DNA of 5,146 bases from contig CAISOQ010000001.1 in the NCBI GenBank assembly GCA_903887095.1, positions 1-5,146 on the forward strand, read 5' to 3'. How positions within the stretch are numbered: position 1 is the first letter of the stretch; every line of letters starts with the position of its first letter. The notes beneath the pieces were generated by a model that saw only the letters and a list, made by a program, of their open reading frames with translations, searched no databases and had not been told where the DNA came from. The translations under genes and the position numbers were made by a program. The DNA is from an uncultured Flavobacteriia bacterium (GTDB lineage Bacteria; Bacteroidota; Bacteroidia; Flavobacteriales_D; Crocinitomicaceae). Below, piece by piece: positions 1 to 5,146 of the stretch.

Positions 1-377
1 ATAGGATAAGAAGCAATGTCTAATTTAAATGATTCTTCAAAACTTGATTTGCATTCGACAGCAATTAATTGGAATAGATCAAAACCTTCACTTTCTTCGT
101 AGGAACAATAAATCGATGTAATCGGATTTTCTTTATATTGATTATGAATATATCGTTGTGTTCTGAAAATCAATAATATTTTTTCTAGCTCTTCTAATTT
201 ATCAAATATGCTAATATCAGTCCCTTGGCATACATAAAATCCCGCTGAATTAGAATCATAGAATACATTATCACAAAGACTTGAATACGTGAAAAATCTA
301 TAAATTAAACTTGAATCAAGAGAATTAATGAAATCCTTTATTTTTTCTTCTTTTGAAAATTCAGTATTTAGCTCCAT
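1..377 (-). CDS. Unrecognised AT-rich ORF, 3' end cut by the window edge
   Basis: An uninterrupted minus-strand reading frame of 125 codons starts at the ATG at 377-375 and runs off the left edge, so its C-terminus is not visible. An in-frame TAA at 392-390, with no start codon between it and the ATG, fixes the start. The protein begins MELNTEFSKEEKIKDF and is acidic and rich in Glu, Ser, Ile and Phe. It has no signal peptide or membrane segment, so it is probably cytoplasmic. A likely helix with Leu/Glu spacing lies around residues 58-75. I recognise no family. It starts 36 bp after the stop of the DUF4920 gene with no hairpin between them, so co-transcription is plausible. GC content over 1-360 is about 27% by hand count, clearly lower than the genes to the right. 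No Shine-Dalgarno site is visible, only an A-rich leader. I am fairly sure it is a gene, but its function is unknown. Confidence 0.65.
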   Translation of the reverse strand, partial: MELNTEFSKEEKIKDFINSLDSSLIYRFFTYSSLCDNVFYDSNSAGFYVCQGTDISIFDKLEELEKILLIFRTQRYIHNQYKENPITSIYCSYEESEGFDLFQLIAVECKSSFEESFKLDIASYP

Positions 378-413
378 TTTCTTTAATTCTTAATTTGTGA
401 TTTAGGTTATTGG

Positions 414-899
414 TTACTTTTTATTTTGCACCAATACAATCCCATCTGCTTCAAAGCACATTTCTTTTTTAGGCGCTGATATTTTCTCAATTTCCTCCTT
501 GGATCTTCCAGCATCTTCAGCAAAATGTTTTTGCATGTCAACAGAAATCTCATCCCAATAAGCATAGCCGTGAAAATAGGCTTCTGTTCCAGGCAAGGTC
601 TTTACTGGAATCGTAAAATGATCTTTAAAACGAACACGAAATGTTTCTCCATTTCCTTTATCGATACTCACCCAACATCCTGCTGCCTGACAAATTTCTG
701 CCAAAGGTGCCTGAAATGTAAATTCAACACGATCATTCTTCGTTTCCAATCCCTTTACAACTTCCTTCACAGAAACAGAATGTGACGTATCAACTTTAAC
801 TGCACCGTAGCTTTTCCCTAATTTCTTTGAGGAATTGGCTTGTCCAAAAACAATAGAAGTGGAGAAAAGGAGAATGAGAATTGTAATGTGGTTTTTCAT
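414..899 (-). CDS. Exported DUF4920 family protein
   Basis: This is a 161-residue protein of unknown molecular function, recognised as DUF4920, a small exported family common in Bacteroidota. Residues 1-19 form a signal peptide (short basic start, hydrophobic ILILLFSTSIVF core, likely cut after FG), so it should act in the periplasm or at the surface. Family-like parts are the Cys-x4-Cys-Trp stretch CQAAGCWVSI (C70, C75), the RVRFKDHFTIP strand region (88-98), the aromatic HGYAYWDEISV segment (110-120), HFAEDAGRSKEEIEKI (125-140) and the final strand EMCFEADGIVLV (146-157). A longer frame from a TTG at 914 is possible, but I prefer the ATG at 899. It puts the signal peptide directly at the N-terminus and lies just after a promoter-like TTTG box that the TTG start would overlap. 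The gene stands apart from 1036-1410 because of the terminator between them. The paired cysteines suggest a redox or metal role, but that is inference. Confidence 0.85.
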   Translation of the reverse strand: MKNHITILILLFSTSIVFGQANSSKKLGKSYGAVKVDTSHSVSVKEVVKGLETKNDRVEFTFQAPLAEICQAAGCWVSIDKGNGETFRVRFKDHFTIPVKTLPGTEAYFHGYAYWDEISVDMQKHFAEDAGRSKEEIEKISAPKKEMCFEADGIVLVQNKK

Positions 900-911
900 A
901 TTTTTTTTTCG

Positions 912-945
912 CAAAGATGAAATTACAATTCATTTGAATGCACAA
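912..945 (-). promoter_or_regulatory. Candidate Bacteroidota-type promoter for the DUF4920 gene
   Basis: Read on the minus strand, CATCTTTG (919-912) matches the Bacteroidota -7 consensus TAnnTTTG except at its first base. A TTG (945-943) lies 23 nt upstream as a possible -33 element, which is at the long end of usual spacing. The box is 12 nt from the ATG at 899 and is followed by an A-rich stretch, so the transcript leader would be very short. The terminator just upstream makes an independent promoter here likely. Confidence 0.5.
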
Positions 946-983
946 TCTTTTGATGATCGCTAAAATCGTCAAGTTAAACGGAT

Positions 984-1010
984 AAAAAAAGGCTTTCAAA
1001 ATGAAAGCCC
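984..1010 (-). terminator. Rho-independent terminator after the small exported protein gene
   Basis: Read on the minus strand, GGCTTTCA (1009-1002), a TTT loop and TGAAAGCC (998-991) form a perfect 8-bp stem with a 3-nt loop. Seven T residues follow directly (990-984). The stem begins 26 nt after the stop codon of the gene at 1036-1410. On the plus strand the hairpin has no T tract after it, so it acts one way only. It separates that gene from the DUF4920 unit. Confidence 0.92.
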
Positions 1011-1035
1011 TAAAAATTCTTGTTGTTGTATTCTA

Positions 1036-1410
1036 TTATTTCAAATACGTCTCAAAGAAGTCTTGCATTTCCATCATTGATCCTTCTACGTTCATATGTC
1101 GAACACCACAAGCCGTCATAAAACGCACTATGATTTGCCTGTTTCTAGCATCATTTGTAACCATTGAGATCTTCGCTTCTTTCGACTTTTCATCAAAATT
1201 CACTGTAAAATTGTGAACATAAAACCCTGCACTTTTCGCCACATCTTCTTTTGTCATTTGAGCGGGAAGTGTTATTCTGTAGGCACCTGTCTCCTTTCCG
1301 GACACAAGCTCCTTTTTTGAAAGAACCATAGCCACATCTTCATTTTCTTGTGCATGTAAAGATGAAAAAGAACAAGCAACAACTATTAAAAACAGAAATA
1401 ATGATTTCAT
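1036..1410 (-). CDS. Small exported protein, possible HMA-like (ferredoxin-like) fold
   Basis: This 124-residue protein belongs to no family I can name with confidence. Residues 1-20 are a signal peptide with a hydrophobic LFLFLIVVA core and a likely cut at LHA|QE. A weaker alternative is a lipobox-like VVAC with C13, which would make it a lipoprotein. The mature part (21-124) reads as strand (AYRITLP, 43-49), helix (TKEDVAKSAGF, 53-63), two strands (HNFTVNF, 66-72, and EAKISMVT, 78-85), helix (ARNRQIIVRFMTACG, 88-102), strand (RHMNVEG, 104-110) and a C-terminal helix. That order matches the beta-alpha-beta-beta-alpha-beta fold of heavy-metal-associated domains. However, the CxxC metal motif is missing, and the only mature cysteine is C101. 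The gene is divergent from rnhB across 60 bp and is closed by its own terminator, so it is probably transcribed alone. That it is a real exported protein is fairly sure; the fold is inference. Confidence 0.8.
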   Translation of the reverse strand: MKSLFLFLIVVACSFSSLHAQENEDVAMVLSKKELVSGKETGAYRITLPAQMTKEDVAKSAGFYVHNFTVNFDEKSKEAKISMVTNDARNRQIIVRFMTACGVRHMNVEGSMMEMQDFFETYLK

Positions 1411-1427
1411 AAGGGTTTATTAAAAAA

Positions 1428-1457
1428 TTTGACTGAATCTAAATTACACTAATTTTG
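1428..1457 (+). promoter_or_regulatory. Promoter of rnhB (Bacteroidota -33/-7 type)
   Basis: TTTG (1428-1431), 18 nt, then TAATTTTG (1450-1457) matches the Bacteroidota primary sigma-factor promoter (TTTG at -33, TAnnTTTG at -7) at every fixed base. The GTG start of rnhB comes 13 nt after the -7 box, so the leader should be only a few nucleotides. The -7 box overlaps the palindrome at 1451-1465. Confidence 0.75.
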
Positions 1458-1465
1458 CCAAAATT
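1451..1465. repeat. 15-bp palindrome over the rnhB -7 box in the divergent intergenic region
   Basis: AATTTTG (1451-1457), a single C, and CAAAATT (1459-1465) form a perfect inverted repeat with 7-bp arms. It lies between two divergent genes and covers the rnhB -7 element. Read on the minus strand, the other arm gives CAATTTTG (1466-1459), one mismatch from TAnnTTTG. The repeat may therefore be back-to-back -7 elements or an operator. Its AT-rich makeup means chance cannot be excluded. Confidence 0.4.
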
Positions 1466-1470
1466 GATCT

Positions 1471-2082
1471 GTGAAAGAAAATATTTCTCCTTTTTTCGAT
1501 CCAAAACTACTTGAAGCAGGCTGCGACGAGGCCGGTCGCGGGTGCTTGGCGGGGCCAGTTGTTGCTGCAGCGGTTATTTTACCGAAAGATTTCAGGCATC
1601 CCTTTTTAAATGACTCGAAACAACTCAGCGAAAAAAAACGTGAACAGCTTCGTCCAATTATTGAAAAAGAAGCAATCAGTTGGGGAGTATCATTCATCAG
1701 CCCAAAGGAAATAGACGAGATAAATATTCTGAAAGCTAGTTTTTATGGAATGCATCGTTCACTTGATCAGCTAAAAACAATTCCCGAATTATTATTAATT
1801 GACGGCAATCGGTTTATTCCCTATTCCACTATCCCTCACAAATGCATCGTCAAAGGTGATTCAAAATACTTGTGCATTGCAGCGGCTTCAATACTCGCAA
1901 AAACATACAGGGACGAATACATGTGTGAATTGCATGAGAATTTCCCTGCGTACAATTGGAAAAAAAACAAAGGCTACCCTACTGAAGAACATCGGTCTGC
2001 AATAAAAAACTTCGGCAGCACAGAACATCACCGTTTAAGCTTTACATTACTGGCCCCTGAGCAACTTTCATTGTTTGATTAA
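1471..2082 (+). CDS. rnhB: Ribonuclease HII
   Basis: This cytoplasmic enzyme cuts the RNA strand of RNA-DNA hybrids and nicks 5' of single ribonucleotides in DNA, starting ribonucleotide excision repair. At 203 residues it is a normal full length. The family motifs are present: CDEAGRGCLAGPVVAAAVIL (18-37) with catalytic D19 and E20 and the GRG loop (22-24) that senses the ribonucleotide-DNA junction; NDSKQLS (47-53); LLIDGNR (108-114) with D111; and VKGDSKYLCIAAASILAKT (127-145) with D130. D111 and D130 align with E. coli D108 and D126. NKGYPTEEH and HHRLSF near the end are also typical. Translation starts at GTG 1471, because an in-frame TGA at 1465-1467 excludes any earlier start. No Shine-Dalgarno site is visible. 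The protein ends in QLSLFD, where QLSLF (198-202) matches the bacterial sliding-clamp binding consensus QL[SD]LF. The next gene has its own promoter-like element. Confidence 0.97.
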   Translation: MKENISPFFDPKLLEAGCDEAGRGCLAGPVVAAAVILPKDFRHPFLNDSKQLSEKKREQLRPIIEKEAISWGVSFISPKEIDEINILKASFYGMHRSLDQLKTIPELLLIDGNRFIPYSTIPHKCIVKGDSKYLCIAAASILAKTYRDEYMCELHENFPAYNWKKNKGYPTEEHRSAIKNFGSTEHHRLSFTLLAPEQLSLFD

Positions 2083-2087
2083 ACAAT
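2070..2087 (+). other. Weak AT-rich stem-loop across the rnhB stop codon
   Basis: ATTGTTT (2070-2076), a GATT loop (2077-2080) and AAACAAT (2081-2087) form a perfect 7-bp hairpin around the end of rnhB. A further ATTGTT (2090-2095) could pair with the same AAACAAT. There is no T tract directly after it; the nine-T run at 2115-2123 is too far away for a standard terminator. It may be a 3'-end structure or chance. Confidence 0.25.
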
Positions 2088-2138
2088 AGATTGTTCATTA
2101 CATTCCCGCTTACATTTTTTTTTACTTTATGAAAGCGA

Positions 2139-2146
2139 TAATTTTG
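2139..2146 (+). promoter_or_regulatory. Candidate -7 promoter element for the propeller protein operon
   Basis: TAATTTTG is a full match to the Bacteroidota -7 consensus and is identical to the rnhB -7 box. No true TTTG lies at the expected distance upstream, only part of the T run at 2115-2123, so the -33 element is weak. The ATG at 2163 is 16 nt after the box, which gives a short leader as at the other promoters here. It would let 2163-5146 be transcribed without rnhB. Confidence 0.5.
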
Positions 2147-2162
2147 AACAAACTGGAAAGTT

Positions 2163-4346
2163 ATGTTCGCAAGGTACTTCTTCATTGCACTTGGAATCGC
2201 CAGTCTACTTTGGGTGGGGTATGTTGCTGCCGACCTAATCGACAAGAGAAATGCTTTTGCCCCCACATCACTTTTTGGAAAAGAAGACGGAAAAGTTCTG
2301 ATTATCAACAGACTAAATGAAGCCGATGAAGCGCTTCTTCCTTTCAAGACCATCCCTAAAAATCATGAAGTTCTTAACGCTTTAAAACCTCATATTAAAG
2401 AGATAAAGGCCGTTTTTATCAGCGCGTCGAGAAGGCACCTGATGATCGAGACGAAATTTTTCTGGGATAAAAACAAAGTCAACAACCTTCTTAAAAAAAG
2501 TGGCCTAAAATTCAAATCAACGGGATTAAATTCATTTGAAATTAGCGGATATCAAATAGAATATCACAAAAATGCGCTTTATCTCCACGCCCCAGACCTT
2601 GAATCAACAACAAGTGATGCGTGGTCGAATTTTGACCGAAAATCAAGCGCATCCTTAATCGACTTTTCCACTGACACACCTTCTGTTTTAGAGGTCTATT
2701 TCAGACAAAAAGGAAAGGTGGAATTCATTACGAAGAACCTAAAAGGATTAAAAGGAAAACATGCGAATGACAAAGAAATTTTCGCTGCAGGTCTTCCAAA
2801 AAATCTGGAAAAATATCATTTCTACGAAAAAGAATTTGCAGCCTACAATGATAAAACTTTTGCAAATGGCCCAATGTATGAATGGATTGAAAATGGCTAC
2901 GTTTCTTTCGAATACAAAGGTGAAAAAGCAATTGTTACAGACTATATAAATGGTCAATCGCCCATTGCACTATTGAACGAAACATTAAAAACGGATGCGG
3001 AAGAAGAGGAACATGCTCAGTTTAAAGGCATTGAATTGTTTTCCGGATTTCCATCGTCTCTCCAAGAAGGATTCCATGTTTATTTAATGGATGATTTTGC
3101 CGTAATAGCTGAAAATGAATCCGTTTGTTCCGAGATTGTAGCACAACACAAATTAGGAAATACACTTTCATCCGAACAATATGCTATGGATAAAATCTAT
3201 GCTGATTTACCATCAAGGGTTTCAGAAAGAGTGGCAGAGGGTGAATCGCGGTTTTCAAAAACAGTTTACAAGAACAAATTACTCGAAACGCATTTGGGGA
3301 ATGTCATTCATCAAACGGTAGCACAACCAGAAGAGGAAATCAAACAGGATGACGAAACGATTACAATGAATATTGATGCGAACATCAAGGATTTCATTGC
3401 ATTTAACGGAAAAGGTAATTGTGTGGTATTAACCGTGACCGGCGAACTTATGTCTTATTCCGGTGGAAAAATGAATTGGGTGAAGAACCTCAACAATAAA
3501 ACCATTGGAGGAATTACCTACATTGAAGAATACCAAATGATCTTGGTGACGGCAAAGAATGCATTGCATCTTCTCGATAAGAATGGAAAATACGTGACTG
3601 GTGGACCAGTTTCAATCGGAGGAAGGACACCGCAGCAGCCAGCTACAGAGTTCAACTACAAGGGCCGCATGTATTTGGCTTACCCAGACATGAGCGGAAA
3701 TGTTGTCGTCTACGACTCGAGGCGCAAGAAAATTTCTTCATTCCCTCATGGATTATCAGAAGTTACCGGACCTGTTGAAATCTGGGTTAGTCAAGAGAAA
3801 CTTTTCTTTGGCATTCTCAATAAATCAGCATTCGTGATGCTGGAAGCAGAGAAGAAAAAAGAATACCGTTCATTCGCATTACCTGGCGAAAGCATCTCAA
3901 CAATTTCTGACAATGAGCTCTTTTTGCTAACGAGTGAGGGCGGACAATTATCTTGTGTGAATCAGAAAGGCATTAAAATCGATATTCGAAACTCATCGAA
4001 AGGTAAAATGTTATCTTCCGACAAAGGAAGAAAAGAATCTTACTTGTCAAATTTCAACAGGGGACAAGTCTTCTTTTATGGTACAGAAGGCACCTTTATT
4101 GGCAAAGTGAATACAGATGTAAATGATGCCGAATATTGGGCCATTCAAACGATCGATGGAAAATCGTATGTCAGCATTGTGGATGGCATTGAGAACAATG
4201 TATATTTGTATGAACTCGATGGTGGAAAAGTTGTTGACAGATCCTTCGAAGGTGGCAAAAAATGTATGCTCAGCAGATCACAAGACGAGCTCATCTTAAC
4301 TACAATTGTTGATCGTTACATTGTTCAGTATCGTCTCAAAAAATAA
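2163..4346 (+). CDS. Membrane-anchored envelope protein with C-terminal beta-propeller, function unknown
   Basis: This is a 727-residue protein with one N-terminal membrane segment (about 4-22, YFFIALGIASLLWVGYVAA). It probably acts as a signal anchor and leaves the rest in the periplasm. Residues 40-390 form an alpha/beta region. Its FHVYLMDDFAVIAENES stretch (304-320), followed by a helical LGNTLSSEQYAMDKIYADLP segment, faintly resembles DUF3352-type proteins; this is a weak guess. An acidic linker (388-398, PEEEIKQDDE) leads into residues 400-727. There, short strand elements such as ALHLLDKNGK (467-476), GNVVVYD (512-518), GGQLSCVNQKG (593-603), NNVYLYELDGG (678-688) and RYIVQYRL (718-725) recur about every 40 residues, as expected of a 7- or 8-bladed PQQ/WD-like propeller. 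The start is certain: an in-frame TGA lies at 2145-2147 and ATG 2163 is the only start after it. The DUF5723 gene begins 22 bp downstream, so the two probably form one operon. No catalytic motif is visible. Confidence 0.85.
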   Translation: MFARYFFIALGIASLLWVGYVAADLIDKRNAFAPTSLFGKEDGKVLIINRLNEADEALLPFKTIPKNHEVLNALKPHIKEIKAVFISASRRHLMIETKFFWDKNKVNNLLKKSGLKFKSTGLNSFEISGYQIEYHKNALYLHAPDLESTTSDAWSNFDRKSSASLIDFSTDTPSVLEVYFRQKGKVEFITKNLKGLKGKHANDKEIFAAGLPKNLEKYHFYEKEFAAYNDKTFANGPMYEWIENGYVSFEYKGEKAIVTDYINGQSPIALLNETLKTDAEEEEHAQFKGIELFSGFPSSLQEGFHVYLMDDFAVIAENESVCSEIVAQHKLGNTLSSEQYAMDKIYADLPSRVSERVAEGESRFSKTVYKNKLLETHLGNVIHQTVAQPEEEIKQDDETITMNIDANIKDFIAFNGKGNCVVLTVTGELMSYSGGKMNWVKNLNNKTIGGITYIEEYQMILVTAKNALHLLDKNGKYVTGGPVSIGGRTPQQPATEFNYKGRMYLAYPDMSGNVVVYDSRRKKISSFPHGLSEVTGPVEIWVSQEKLFFGILNKSAFVMLEAEKKKEYRSFALPGESISTISDNELFLLTSEGGQLSCVNQKGIKIDIRNSSKGKMLSSDKGRKESYLSNFNRGQVFFYGTEGTFIGKVNTDVNDAEYWAIQTIDGKSYVSIVDGIENNVYLYELDGGKVVDRSFEGGKKCMLSRSQDELILTTIVDRYIVQYRLKK

Positions 4347-4368
4347 TACAAACCTATAACCTAACTTC

Positions 4369-5146
4369 ATGAAAAAGATTTTACTTTTCTTTTCAATTTC
4401 ATTAACTCTCTTTGCTAGTGGCCAAAATTACTTGGGGGTGGCTTCAAGCAATTACAGCGGGGTAATGGGCACAGATTTACAACCAGCAAGTTTTGTTGAC
4501 GGCCGTTTTGTCTTCGATTTGAATTTAGCAAGCGGCAATTTTAATTTGTACCAAAATGCAATGGCTTTCGACACGAAAGATATGCCTAAATGGTGGACAA
4601 AGTCATTTACAGACACGGCTATTTTTAATTCATGGGCAAAACCAGATTCAACTTTCATGGATCGGTATTTAATTAAAACGTACGATCAGAACTCAAGCAA
4701 GAAATTAGGTATTTACAACAACATGCAATTGGATGTATTCAATTTCATGTTCCATATCAAACCGACAATTGCCGTTGGTTTCTCAGCCAAATTAAGATCC
4801 ATTACAAATGTTGACGACGTAGATGCACAGCTTGCTATATTGGCAGAAAATGGCCTCGATTATGAAGCATTTTGGGGTACAGAGCTGAAAGAAGATAGAA
4901 TTGCAATAAGCTCATTGATTTGGGCTGAATATGGAATCAATTATGCCCAAGTTGTAAAAGGTGAAGGAGAACATTTCATGAAAGTTGGTGGACGTGCTAA
5001 ATATTTATCAGGTCTAGCCGCAGCTTATTTCTATTCTAATGATTTTCAATACAAATTACAAGACAAAGACACATCACTTGCGCTTCAGGGAAATTTTGAT
5101 TATGGTTATTCTGGAAACATTGACGGTTATGCAAACGGAACTCAAA
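4369..5146 (+). CDS. DUF5723 family outer-membrane beta-barrel protein, 3' end cut by the window edge
   Basis: The first 259 residues are visible and the frame is open to the right edge. Residues 1-18 are a signal peptide (MKKILLFFSISLTLFASG, likely cut before QN). The following YLGVASSNYSGVMGTDLQPA (21-40) and DGRFVFDLNL (44-53) are the N-terminal signature I associate with DUF5723, a Bacteroidota family predicted to be outer-membrane beta-barrels. Beyond that, alternating-pattern strands such as MQLDVFNFMFHI (119-130), IAVGFSAKLRS (134-144), GGRAKYLSGLAAAYFYS (207-223) and LALQGNFDYGYSG (237-249) are typical of barrels. The gene lies 22 bp after the propeller protein with no terminator between them, so they are probably co-transcribed. 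The leader has no Shine-Dalgarno site. The cargo or role of the barrel is unknown; transport or surface-protein display are possibilities only. The family call is from memory of the motif and was not searched. Confidence 0.82.
   Translation, partial: MKKILLFFSISLTLFASGQNYLGVASSNYSGVMGTDLQPASFVDGRFVFDLNLASGNFNLYQNAMAFDTKDMPKWWTKSFTDTAIFNSWAKPDSTFMDRYLIKTYDQNSSKKLGIYNNMQLDVFNFMFHIKPTIAVGFSAKLRSITNVDDVDAQLAILAENGLDYEAFWGTELKEDRIAISSLIWAEYGINYAQVVKGEGEHFMKVGGRAKYLSGLAAAYFYSNDFQYKLQDKDTSLALQGNFDYGYSGNIDGYANGTQ

Noticed and set aside
378..413. Possible terminator between the DUF4920 gene and the left-edge ORF
   Set aside because: I found only a 4-bp AATT repeat and no stable hairpin with a T tract, so read-through is more likely.
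900..914. TTG start extending the DUF4920 protein by five residues (MRKKN)
   Set aside because: The TTG overlaps the likely -7 box, and the ATG at 899 gives a normal signal peptide.
1001..1216. Plus-strand ORF of 71 codons
   Set aside because: It is antisense to the exported-protein gene, starts inside the terminator hairpin, and its protein has no family-like features. It is a shadow frame.
1519..1560. Short GC-rich stretch inside rnhB
   Set aside because: It encodes the Gly/Ala-rich DEAGRGCLAGPVVAA motif, so the composition follows from the protein and is not a sign of transfer.
1449..1697. Minus-strand ORF of 82 codons opposite rnhB
   Set aside because: It is antisense to the conserved, GC-rich DEAGRG region of RNase HII, which leaves few stops on the other strand.
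2107..2137. CGCTT / AAGCG inverted repeat around a T run upstream of the propeller gene
   Set aside because: The stem has only 5 bp with a 21-nt loop, and the T run is in the loop rather than after the stem, so it is not a terminator.
2129..2320. Plus-strand ORF starting at ATG 2129 across the propeller gene start
   Set aside because: It runs in another frame over the start and membrane anchor of the 727-residue protein and makes an unlikely Cys/Arg-rich peptide.
4452..4658. Minus-strand ORF of 68 codons opposite the DUF5723 gene
   Set aside because: It is antisense to a clear signal-peptide-bearing family member and has no features of its own.

Overview
The window looks like chromosomal DNA from a member of the Bacteroidota, most likely Flavobacteriales; a Fluviicola/Crocinitomicaceae-type host is my guess. 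The clues are the AT-rich DNA, promoters of the TTTG / TAnnTTTG type, start codons without Shine-Dalgarno sites, a DUF4920 protein and a DUF5723 outer-membrane protein. I see no mobile element, CRISPR array, tRNA or rRNA.

The left part (1-1410) is read on the minus strand. A small exported protein with a possible metal-binding-type (HMA-like) fold (1036-1410) ends at a clear intrinsic terminator (984-1010). A separate unit follows with its own promoter: an exported DUF4920 protein (414-899) and, 36 bp further on, an unrecognised, very AT-rich ORF (1-377) that runs off the left edge.

The right part (1471-5146) is read on the plus strand. Ribonuclease HII (rnhB, 1471-2082) is divergent from the small exported protein across a 60-bp shared promoter region that holds a near-perfect palindrome. 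Next come a 727-residue membrane-anchored protein with a C-terminal beta-propeller (2163-4346) and, 22 bp later, a DUF5723 outer-membrane beta-barrel protein cut by the right edge (4369-5146). The last two are probably one operon.

The genes do not form one obvious pathway. RNase HII handles ribonucleotides in DNA, and most of the rest is cell-envelope material. The points most worth a second look are a C-terminal QLSLF motif on RNase HII that matches the bacterial sliding-clamp consensus, the propeller/beta-barrel gene pair, and the AT-rich unknown ORF at the left edge.
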